Notes under the pieces: generated by a model
What the model was told of the DNA's origin: nothing
Database searches by the model: none
What the model saw: the letters and a program-made list of their open reading frames with translations, nothing else
NCBI RefSeq assembly: GCF_010509075.1
Contig: NZ_CP048433.1
Location: 248,001-312,000, forward strand
DNA length: 64,000 nucleotides
Direction: 5' to 3'
DNA from: Collinsella aerofaciens ATCC 25986
Lineage (GTDB): Bacteria; Actinomycetota; Coriobacteriia; Coriobacteriales; Coriobacteriaceae
Translations under genes and position numbers: made by a program
Part shown: positions 39,914 to 46,643 of the stretch, piece after piece
Layout of the letters: each line of letters opens with the position of its first letter
Position numbering within the stretch: position 1 is the stretch's first letter

Positions 39914-41653
39914 ATGGCGAAGGATAGCGCTCACGAGTTCTCAGACGCCGAGATTCGGGCGTTCGAGCGCGAGGTGGCGGGAGTGTACGGCGAGGCGAGC
40001 AAGACGGCCTACGCCAACCTCAAGCGCTATCTGGCGCAGTTCGAGGCCGACGACGAGAAGATGCGCGAGCGGCTTGAGGCCGGCGAGATCACCAAGGCGC
40101 AATACAGGTCTTGGCGAAGCGGGAAGATAGCGGCGGGCAGGCGCTACCGAATCGTCCTCAAGCAGTGCGCCGAGGCCATGACGCATGCGAACGTCGTCGC
40201 TGCCGCCGCCATCGAAGGCAGGCTGCCCGAGGTCTACGCCGAGAACTACAACTACGGCACGTGGCAGGTCGAGAGCGCAGTGGGCGTTGACACGGCCTAC
40301 GCACTGCAGGACGCGTCGACCGTGCAGAGGCTGCTCACCGACCACGACAGCTGCCTGCCCAAGCCGTCCGTCAACGTCGTCAAGGACGTGGCGTGGAACC
40401 GCCGGCTCATCGCCAACCAGATCACGCAGGGCGTGCTGCTCGGCGAGTCGATACCAAAGATAGCCAAGCGCATGCAGGACGTGACGGGGGCGAACCGCGC
40501 GGCGGCGGTGCGTCTGGCGCGCACCTCGACGACTGCGGCGGAGAACGCCGGGCGCGTCGACAGCTACAAGAGGGCCAAGGGGCTCGGTATCAAGGTGCAG
40601 CAGGAATGGGTGGCGACGCTCGACCTGCGCACGCGCTCGAGCCACAGGAAGATTGACCGCGAGAAGGTCGAGGTCGGCGAGAAGTTCAGCAACGGGTGCC
40701 GCTATCCCGGCGACCCGGAGGCGCCGTATGCCGAGACGTGCAACTGCCGCTGCACGCTGGTGGCGTGCTGTGACGGACTCGACGTGCTCGACGGCGAGCG
40801 TTTCAGCCGCCTGCCCGAGGGCATGACCTACGAGGAATGGAAGGCGGGCAAGCCCGCCGTAAACGGCACCAAGCCCGCGAACCGCACCATCTCCGAGTTT
40901 ATGGAAATGCCAGGAACCAAACGCAAGCTGGATGCGGCAGGCGTGTCCAAGACCGAGGCGCGAAAGCGGCTTTCGCGGCAGCTCGAGGACTACGGCATAC
41001 CGTCCGGCTCGTTCCGCAAGATGAGTGCCGGCGACCAGCAGAAGGTGTTGGACACGGCGCTTGCGCCCGGTTCGACGCCCATTGTCAACGGTCGGCGCGT
41101 TTTCAAGGAGATCAAGGGCGAGCATTCCGCAGGCTCCGACCTTGCCAAGGTCAACCCGAACTTTAAGACAAAGAAGGACAAAGACGGCAGGTACTCGTAC
41201 AACTGCCAAAGGTGCGTTCCGGCGTATGAGGCGAGACGGCGCGGGCTCGACGTCGTTGCGAAGCCGGTTAAGATGAACAAGTGGGGGAAAATATCGGCAT
41301 ATGACCCCTTCGCGCGCGCCGAGTCGTACAAAAAGGTGTTTCCGGGGGCCACTTGGAAACGTGGTGGCGATAAGCCGGAGAAAGAAATAACGTCATTCCT
41401 CCTTGCGGTAAACGGGGACGCGAGGGCCGAGGTCTCCGTTTCCTGGGACCACGCGCTTTGCGGCAAGAGCGGACGACACGTTTTCGTTGCGGAAAAGACG
41501 GGAAACGCTATCAAGTTCATAGACCCACAGAGCGGCGATGAGGACGTGAGCTGGTATTTTGGTATAATCAAGGCCGAGGAGACGGAGTTCGCGCGAGTTG
41601 ACGACGCCGAGTTTGGCGATCTTATCGACGAGTGCCTGACGACAAGAGGTTGA
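39914..41653 (+). CDS. MuF/SPP1 gp7-type minor head protein fused to a papain-like toxin domain
   Basis: 579 residues. Residues about 1-300 are a phage head morphogenesis (MuF) protein: long helices, AAAVRLARTSTTAAENAGRV, then EWVATLDLRTRSSHRKIDRE and ETCNCRCTLVAC. A linker with NRTISEFMEMPGTKRKLD leads to a C-terminal domain (about 410-575) with NCQRCVPAYEARRRGLDV (C431, C434), GRHVFVAEK (H522) and FIDPQSG (D537), the Cys-His-Asp layout of Tox-PL papain-fold toxins. Base composition drops in GC over the last 350 bases. MuF polymorphic toxins of temperate phages are a described class; targets of this one are unknown. Confidence 0.85.
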   Translation: MAKDSAHEFSDAEIRAFEREVAGVYGEASKTAYANLKRYLAQFEADDEKMRERLEAGEITKAQYRSWRSGKIAAGRRYRIVLKQCAEAMTHANVVAAAAIEGRLPEVYAENYNYGTWQVESAVGVDTAYALQDASTVQRLLTDHDSCLPKPSVNVVKDVAWNRRLIANQITQGVLLGESIPKIAKRMQDVTGANRAAAVRLARTSTTAAENAGRVDSYKRAKGLGIKVQQEWVATLDLRTRSSHRKIDREKVEVGEKFSNGCRYPGDPEAPYAETCNCRCTLVACCDGLDVLDGERFSRLPEGMTYEEWKAGKPAVNGTKPANRTISEFMEMPGTKRKLDAAGVSKTEARKRLSRQLEDYGIPSGSFRKMSAGDQQKVLDTALAPGSTPIVNGRRVFKEIKGEHSAGSDLAKVNPNFKTKKDKDGRYSYNCQRCVPAYEARRRGLDVVAKPVKMNKWGKISAYDPFARAESYKKVFPGATWKRGGDKPEKEITSFLLAVNGDARAEVSVSWDHALCGKSGRHVFVAEKTGNAIKFIDPQSGDEDVSWYFGIIKAEETEFARVDDAEFGDLIDECLTTRG

Positions 41654-41654
41654 C

Positions 41655-41921
41655 ATGCTCACATTGGAAGAGGCCATAAAGCCGATTCTGGAAGAGGAGG
41701 CCGTAGACGGATACGGCCCGGTGTGCGCATACGAGGGCAAATACCATTGGTTCGTCGGTTTCGGTTTCGATGGAAAGATGGCCCCGGGCGACACTCCGTA
41801 TGCCATCGACAAGGAAACGGGGAAGATTGACTTCTTCCCGATTCCATTTTTCCTCAGAGGCGAGAGCCCGTCTGCTATCGAGCTTGAGATGGAAAAGGCC
41901 CACGAGGTAAAAATCCAATAG
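41655..41921 (+). CDS. Putative immunity protein for the MuF toxin
   Basis: 88 residues, starting one base after the toxin gene. It is acidic and resembles Imm35/YrhB-like immunity proteins: GPVCAYEGKYHWFVGFGFDG then APGDTPYAIDKETGKIDFF. A terminator follows, so toxin and immunity end the same transcript. Composition is less GC-rich, like the toxin domain, suggesting joint acquisition. The immunity role is inferred from position and pattern. Confidence 0.7.
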   Translation: MLTLEEAIKPILEEEAVDGYGPVCAYEGKYHWFVGFGFDGKMAPGDTPYAIDKETGKIDFFPIPFFLRGESPSAIELEMEKAHEVKIQ

Positions 41922-41931
41922 ATCACAGCGG

Positions 41932-41956
41932 GCCCCGCCACGGCGGGGCTTTTTTC
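41932..41956 (+). terminator. Terminator after the toxin-immunity pair
   Basis: GCCCCGCC-AC-GGCGGGGC hairpin followed by six T. Confidence 0.88.
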
Positions 41957-42006
41957 ATGCCGCGTGACCGTGCCGTGACACTGCCCGCAGAGAGATTGGG
42001 GCAGGC

Positions 42007-42228
42007 ATGAAAGAGCTATTCACTTGTGCGAACTGCGGCGACTGCGCCGTAAAGCTGGGCTTCGGCTTCACGTTCCCGGATACCTACATCTGCACGCAGC
42101 GCGGCGACGAGGTCGAGCCCGACGACGGCTGCACGCTCGGGTGCGAGGGCGTTCCGGTGCAAGCCATCGAGGCCATCGAGGCGGACGTCGACGGGCGCGT
42201 TGGCTACGGCTGCGAGGTGCCCGACTGA
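42007..42228 (+). CDS. Small Cys-rich hypothetical protein (73 residues)
   Basis: Seven cysteines including CANCGDC and CTLGCEG; acidic overall. Its stop overlaps the next gene. Not recognised; seen between head genes. Confidence 0.65.
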   Translation: MKELFTCANCGDCAVKLGFGFTFPDTYICTQRGDEVEPDDGCTLGCEGVPVQAIEAIEADVDGRVGYGCEVPD

Positions 42229-42650
42229 TGGCTTACGGACTCGTCGGCGGCGTCGGCGACCACGGCCGGCACGGCACCCTCATCACCGAGGAGATCGTAA
42301 ACGCCGCGAAGCTGGATACCGCCGAGTGCATTGAGATACGGCAGAACAACATCGAGCAGGTCGAGAAGGCCCTCCTGCGCGCCTACAAGACGGGCCTGGA
42401 GGAGATAGGCCTCGTCGCGGAGGGCTACGCCAAGGCGACGTGCCCGGTCGACACGGGCAGGTTGCGCAACTCCGTCACGCACCTCCTCAAAGGCTACGAC
42501 TGCTTCATCGGTACCAACGTCGAGTATGCGCCGTACGTCGAGGAGGGGACCTCCCGCATGAAGGGCAAACACTTCCTGCGCAAGGCGGCGACTGGCCACG
42601 GCGACACGTACCGGGCGATTCTCGAGAAGCACCTGAGGGGCGGCGCATAG
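42228..42650 (+). CDS. HK97 gp10-like head-tail completion protein
   Basis: 140 residues. ATCPVDTGRLRNSV and NVEYAPYVEEGTSRMKGKHF are characteristic of the HK97-gp10 family, which forms part of the head-tail joining or tail terminator complex. The gene is unusually early, before scaffold and coat, whereas it normally follows the connector genes. Confidence 0.85.
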   Translation: MAYGLVGGVGDHGRHGTLITEEIVNAAKLDTAECIEIRQNNIEQVEKALLRAYKTGLEEIGLVAEGYAKATCPVDTGRLRNSVTHLLKGYDCFIGTNVEYAPYVEEGTSRMKGKHFLRKAATGHGDTYRAILEKHLRGGA

Positions 42651-42759
42651 GGCCGCGTTACTCCGTTTGGATACTCACCCTTGCCGCGAGGTATTGCGGC
42701 GCGGGCCCCGCCGAGGCAACAGGTGGGAACCCGCCCATTCCGAAGCAAGGGAGATTCTG

Positions 42760-43323
42760 TTGGCACTTACGCGAAAGATGCTCAAGGCAATGGGCATCGA
42801 GGACGAGAAGATCGACCAGATCATCGACGAGCATGCCGAGAGCGTGAACGCGCTCAAGGCGCAGCGCGACGAGTTCAAGGAGGCCGCTGGCAAGGCGGAC
42901 GGCTACAAGAAGGAGCTGGACGCACTCAAGGCCAAGGGCGAAGGCGCGGGCGAGTACGAGGAAAAGTACAAGGCCAAGTGCAAGGAACTCGACGACTACA
43001 AGGCCGAGGTCGCTGGGGAAAAGGCAGCAGCCGAGAAGCGCGGCCTGTACCGACAGCTGCTCGAGTCGGCGGGCGTCGACCCCAAGCGCATCGAGACCGT
43101 TCTCAAGGTCTCCGACCTCGAGAACGTGACCGTCAAGGACGGCGCTATCGAGGACGCGGACAAGCTCACCGAGGGCATCAAGGCCGACTGGGCCGACTTC
43201 ATCGCAACCACGACCGTCAAGGGTGCCGACGTGGCCCACGCCCCCAAGGGCGAGGGCGGCAAGGACATCAACGAAATGAGCACCGCCGAGTACATGAAGT
43301 ACAAGGCGGAGCAGAGAGGCTAA
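42760..43323 (+). CDS. Phage scaffolding protein (GP20-like)
   Basis: 187 residues, TTG start with AAGGGAG upstream. Residues about 25-100 are Lys/Glu/Ala coiled coil; LLESAGVDPKRIETVLKVSD follows, then a Gly/Lys segment and the basic C-terminal helix STAEYMKYKAEQRG that would contact coat protein. Directly upstream of the coat gene, as expected. The 109 bases before it hold no gene. Confidence 0.85.
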   Translation: MALTRKMLKAMGIEDEKIDQIIDEHAESVNALKAQRDEFKEAAGKADGYKKELDALKAKGEGAGEYEEKYKAKCKELDDYKAEVAGEKAAAEKRGLYRQLLESAGVDPKRIETVLKVSDLENVTVKDGAIEDADKLTEGIKADWADFIATTTVKGADVAHAPKGEGGKDINEMSTAEYMKYKAEQRG

Positions 43324-43332
43324 GGGGTATCT

Positions 43333-44214
43333 ATGTCGAACACCATCCTTACACCCAACATCATCGCCAACGAGGCGCTGGACGTTCTGCGCACCAACGC
43401 CGTCATGGCCAACCTCGTCCACCGCGACTACTCCTCCGAGTTCGTCGCGGGCGTGGGCGACACCATCACCGTCCGCAAGCCCGCCACCTTCGAGGCCAAG
43501 GAGTTCACCACCGAGGTCGAGGTGCAGGACGCCACGGAGGGCAAGGTCCCCGTCAAGATGGACAAGCTGCTCGACGTGACGTTCGCCGTCACGTCCAAGG
43601 AGCTGACGATGGGCATCGTCGACTTCTCCGCGCAGTTCCTCGTCCCGGCGATGCAGGCCTTCGCCGACAAGATCGACGGCTACCTGCTCGCGCTCGAGAA
43701 GGACGTCACGAACCGCGTCGACCACGCCAAGGGCGCCATCGCCGTGGCGGACATCATCGCCGCCCGCAAGTTCCTCGTGGACGCCAAGGCGCCCTCCACG
43801 GAGCGCCGCTTCGTCTACGGCTCCCAGGCCGAGGCCGACCTGCTCAACACCGAGGCGTTCACCAACGCGTCCGCCGTCGGCGACAACGGCACCGCCCTCA
43901 AGGAGGCATCGCTTGGCCGCAAGTACGGCCTCGACTTCTACTGCGACCAGAACGTGCAGAAGACCACGGCGGAGACGGCCAACTACACGCCGTCCATCGC
44001 TTTCCACAAGAACGCCTTCGCGCTCGTGACCCGTCAGCTCGAGATGCCGCTTGGCGCCCCCAAGGCGTACTCCACCTCCTACGACGGCTTCGGCCTGCGC
44101 GTCGTGCAGGGCTACGACCAGAAGACCAAGACCGACACCGTCTCCATCGACATGCTTTGCGGCGTCAAGACCCTCAGCCCCGAGCTCGCCGCAGTCATCA
44201 CCGATAAGCGATAG
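43333..44214 (+). CDS. Major capsid protein (P22 coat-like)
   Basis: 293 residues. NTILTPNIIANEALDVLRTN at the N-terminus, VGDTITVRKPATFEAKEF and VPVKMDKLLDVTFAVTSKEL match the P22 gene-5-like coat family. No other coat candidate exists in the element. It self-assembles around the scaffold. Confidence 0.92.
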   Translation: MSNTILTPNIIANEALDVLRTNAVMANLVHRDYSSEFVAGVGDTITVRKPATFEAKEFTTEVEVQDATEGKVPVKMDKLLDVTFAVTSKELTMGIVDFSAQFLVPAMQAFADKIDGYLLALEKDVTNRVDHAKGAIAVADIIAARKFLVDAKAPSTERRFVYGSQAEADLLNTEAFTNASAVGDNGTALKEASLGRKYGLDFYCDQNVQKTTAETANYTPSIAFHKNAFALVTRQLEMPLGAPKAYSTSYDGFGLRVVQGYDQKTKTDTVSIDMLCGVKTLSPELAAVITDKR

Positions 44215-44222
44215 GCGCAGAG

Positions 44223-44639
44223 ATGCTCGAGCAGGTGCTTCTGTCGTTGCGCAACTGGTTCGTCGCCGACAAGCGCACGGGGCGCGTCCGTATCGAGGAC
44301 GGCCGCCTCGTGCCGCCCGCGGCCCTCGGCCTCAAGGAGGGCCAGTACGTCCGCATCACGGGCTCGACGTTCAACGACGGGCTGCATGCGTGGCCCTACG
44401 ACGGACTCACGGACGAGGAGTTCGTCGGCACCGTCTGGGCGCTCGCCATCCCGCAGGCCGTGGTCGACCTCGCTGACGAGATCGCGGCGTGGCAGACAGA
44501 GCACGCCAAGGAGCTGGACAGCCCGTATGCATCCGAGAGCTTCGGCGGCTACAGCTACACGCGCGTCGGCGGCGACGGCTCGCCCATCACGTGGCGGCAG
44601 CAGTTCAAGGCGCGTCTCGACCCTTGGAGAAAGCTGTGA
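44223..44639 (+). CDS. Head-tail connector-region protein
   Basis: 138 residues. It has a beta-rich middle (GQYVRITGSTFNDGLHAWPY, EEFVGTVWALAIP) and a helical segment (VDLADEIAAWQTEHAKELD). Position after coat suggests an adaptor; sequence alone does not identify the family. Confidence 0.75.
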   Translation: MLEQVLLSLRNWFVADKRTGRVRIEDGRLVPPAALGLKEGQYVRITGSTFNDGLHAWPYDGLTDEEFVGTVWALAIPQAVVDLADEIAAWQTEHAKELDSPYASESFGGYSYTRVGGDGSPITWRQQFKARLDPWRKL

Positions 44640-44989
44640 GCCGCCTGTACGAGCGCATGGCGGTAGCGTGCACGAGGCTCGTCGCAAAGACCGAGCCTGA
44701 CGGCGAGGGCGGCTTCAAGACCGTCCTCACCGTCGGCGACGGCTTCACGGCGGCGATCGTGCGCGACAGCTCCACGGCCTCGCGCATCGCGGAGCACGAC
44801 GGCGTGAGGAACGTCTACACCGTGACGACCGCCGAGCCGCTGCGCTACGGCGACCTCTTCCAGCGTGCGTTCGACGGGCAGGTATTCCGCTGCACGTCGA
44901 ACGCGGACGACGGCGCCGCGCCGTGCTGCGCGTCGTTCGGCTTCGGCCAGTGCAGCGCGGAGGAGTGGGGGGTGCCGGATGGCGACTAA
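44636..44989 (+). CDS. Putative head closure / minor capsid protein
   Basis: 117 residues, GTG start overlapping the previous stop. Beta-rich (RNVYTVTTAEPLRYGDLF, GQVFRCTSNADD), a shape typical of head-closure proteins in this position. Function from context. Confidence 0.72.
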   Translation: MSRLYERMAVACTRLVAKTEPDGEGGFKTVLTVGDGFTAAIVRDSSTASRIAEHDGVRNVYTVTTAEPLRYGDLFQRAFDGQVFRCTSNADDGAAPCCASFGFGQCSAEEWGVPDGD

Positions 44990-45347
44990 GGCGGCAGCGC
45001 TGCAGGCTTGGCTCGAGGGCTTCGGCCTTCCCGTGTACCGCGACTCGGCGGTGCCGGGCGAGGCGAAGATGCCCTACATCACCTACGACCTGCCGACCGC
45101 GGCATTCGGCACGCAGTGCAACTCCGAGGTGAACCTCTGGTTCCGTACATCGTCCGAGGCCGCGCCCAACTCCAAGGCCGAGGAGGTCGCCCGGGCGCTG
45201 GGGCTGTCGGGCGTGCTGCTGCCGTGCGACGGCGGCGGCATGTGGGTGATGCAGGGCGAGCCGTTCTGCAACGCCATGGCCGACGAGGACAACGCCGTGA
45301 AGCGCCGAATCATCAACCTGACCATTGAGTACATGACCAGCTACTAG
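44979..45347 (+). CDS. Putative tail completion / minor capsid protein
   Basis: 122 residues. LQAWLEGFGLPVYRDSAVPG and MPYITYDLPT at the start are like tail-terminator or minor-capsid proteins found just before the tube gene. It overlaps the previous gene by 11 bases. Confidence 0.75.
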   Translation: MATKAAALQAWLEGFGLPVYRDSAVPGEAKMPYITYDLPTAAFGTQCNSEVNLWFRTSSEAAPNSKAEEVARALGLSGVLLPCDGGGMWVMQGEPFCNAMADEDNAVKRRIINLTIEYMTSY

Positions 45348-45355
45348 GAGGTCAT

Positions 45356-45925
45356 ATGTCTAAGTTCACGCGCATCCCCGAGAACACGTTCAAGGAGATC
45401 GTCATCAACGCGGGCCTGCTCGCCACGAATTTCAACCCCAAGACCGCAGAGGTCGCGGAGTCCGAGCTGATGGGCGCGACGAGCGGCGGAACCAGCTTCG
45501 CCGCCACGCCCAGCTTCATCGACTACGGCGAGGACATCGACAACTGCCCCGCCAACACGATGGAGCTCAAGCGCATCGACAGCATCGAGGCCAAGCTGAG
45601 CGGCACCTTCGTGTCGCTGAACACCGCGCTCGGCAAGAAGCTCGCAGCCGCAGCCGACGAGACCGAGGGGAAGATCGTCCCGCGCTCCGCGCTCTCGGAG
45701 GAGGACTTCGCCGATATCTGGCTCATCGGCGATTACTCGGGCGAGAACGGCAACGGCTATATCGCCATCCGCCTCATCAACGCGCTCAACACGGGCGGTC
45801 TGCAAATCACGACGCAGAACAAGGCTAAGGGCCAGTTCGCGTTCGAGTTCACGGGCCACTACTCAATCAAGAACCCTGAGATCGTGCCCTACGAGCTGTA
45901 TATCAAACAGGAGATTGGAGCCTAA
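45356..45925 (+). CDS. Major tail (tube) protein
   Basis: 189 residues, beta-rich: NAGLLATNFNPKTAEVAESE, TSGGTSFAATPSFIDYGED, and FAFEFTGHYSIKNPEIVPYE near the C-terminus, like tube proteins of Gram-positive siphoviruses. AGGAGG lies before the ATG. It precedes the chaperone genes in standard order. Confidence 0.85.
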   Translation: MSKFTRIPENTFKEIVINAGLLATNFNPKTAEVAESELMGATSGGTSFAATPSFIDYGEDIDNCPANTMELKRIDSIEAKLSGTFVSLNTALGKKLAAAADETEGKIVPRSALSEEDFADIWLIGDYSGENGNGYIAIRLINALNTGGLQITTQNKAKGQFAFEFTGHYSIKNPEIVPYELYIKQEIGA

Positions 45926-45927
45926 CC

Positions 45928-46347
45928 ATGAAGCTGGACAACCTTAACGCCGACGAGTTCCAGAACGCCATGTGCCTGTTGGCGGACGTGGCGGAGGACG
46001 TCATGAACGGCGAACTCGGCGCAAAGGCAAAGGCCTCCTACGCCAAGTTCCGCTCCGACTCCGCCAAGGCCAAGGCCAAGGCCAAGGCGAAGGGCGACCC
46101 CGAGGCCGCGAAAGCAGCCGCCACCGCCGAGGTCAACGGCCTCGCCGTGGACATGGCGGCGGGTCTTCTGCCCGACGTGCTGCGCCAGTGCGGCGAGATC
46201 AGCTACAAGCTGCTCGCCGCACTCGACGGCCAGACGCTCGAGGAGTACAAGGCCGACTTCACCGTCAAGAAGTGGGTGAACGACATCAAGGATGCCATCG
46301 ACGGCATCGACGGCATCAAGGACATTTTGGCTCCTTTTTTTGGATAG
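45928..46347 (+). CDS. Tail assembly chaperone, short form (gpG-like)
   Basis: 139 residues, helical, with a Lys/Ala-rich stretch near residue 50. It ends FFG-stop straight after a run of seven T. Acts with the longer frameshifted form to hold the tape measure protein before tube assembly. Confidence 0.85.
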   Translation: MKLDNLNADEFQNAMCLLADVAEDVMNGELGAKAKASYAKFRSDSAKAKAKAKAKGDPEAAKAAATAEVNGLAVDMAAGLLPDVLRQCGEISYKLLAALDGQTLEEYKADFTVKKWVNDIKDAIDGIDGIKDILAPFFG

Positions 46348-46643
46348 CCGCCGAGGACCCATCTCACATATGGCTCTGTCTGGGCGAGTACGTCGGGCCA
46401 CGGCGTGCTCGCCCTTTCTGTAGGTACATGGTCGCGCGGTGGCGCGAGCGGGACGAGCGGGAGGCGTTCCGTGTGTACCTGAGCGAGTCGGTGCGCCTCA
46501 TGGCGCAGGGGAAGTGGCTCAAGGAACCCTTCCTGAGCATCGTCAACGGCGATGCGGGCGATGGGTCCGAGGCGGATGACACGCGCGGCGGCGACGAGAT
46601 CGCCGCAGACATCATCGAGCGGATGGGATTGAAGGTGGTCTAG
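45928..46643 (+). CDS. Tail assembly chaperone, -1 frameshift fusion (gpGT-like)
   Basis: 238-residue product formed if the ribosome slips back one base on T TTT TTT at 46335-46341. The extension (WIAAEDPSHIWLCLGEYVGP onward to IIERMGLKVV) has no start codon or ribosome site of its own at its beginning and runs to one base before the tape measure start. Gene position and layout match the known gpG/gpGT arrangement of long-tailed phages. Confidence 0.88.
46335..46341 (+). promoter_or_regulatory. Programmed -1 frameshift slippery site
   Basis: TTTTTTT read as T TTT TTT in the gpG frame, with gpG ending two codons later. The GC-rich bases after it could form a stimulating structure, though none was modelled. 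Confidence 0.85.

Noticed and set aside
42681-44207. 508-codon plus-strand frame overlapping scaffold and coat genes
   Set aside because: Arg/Gly/His-rich out-of-frame reading of the scaffold and coat genes.
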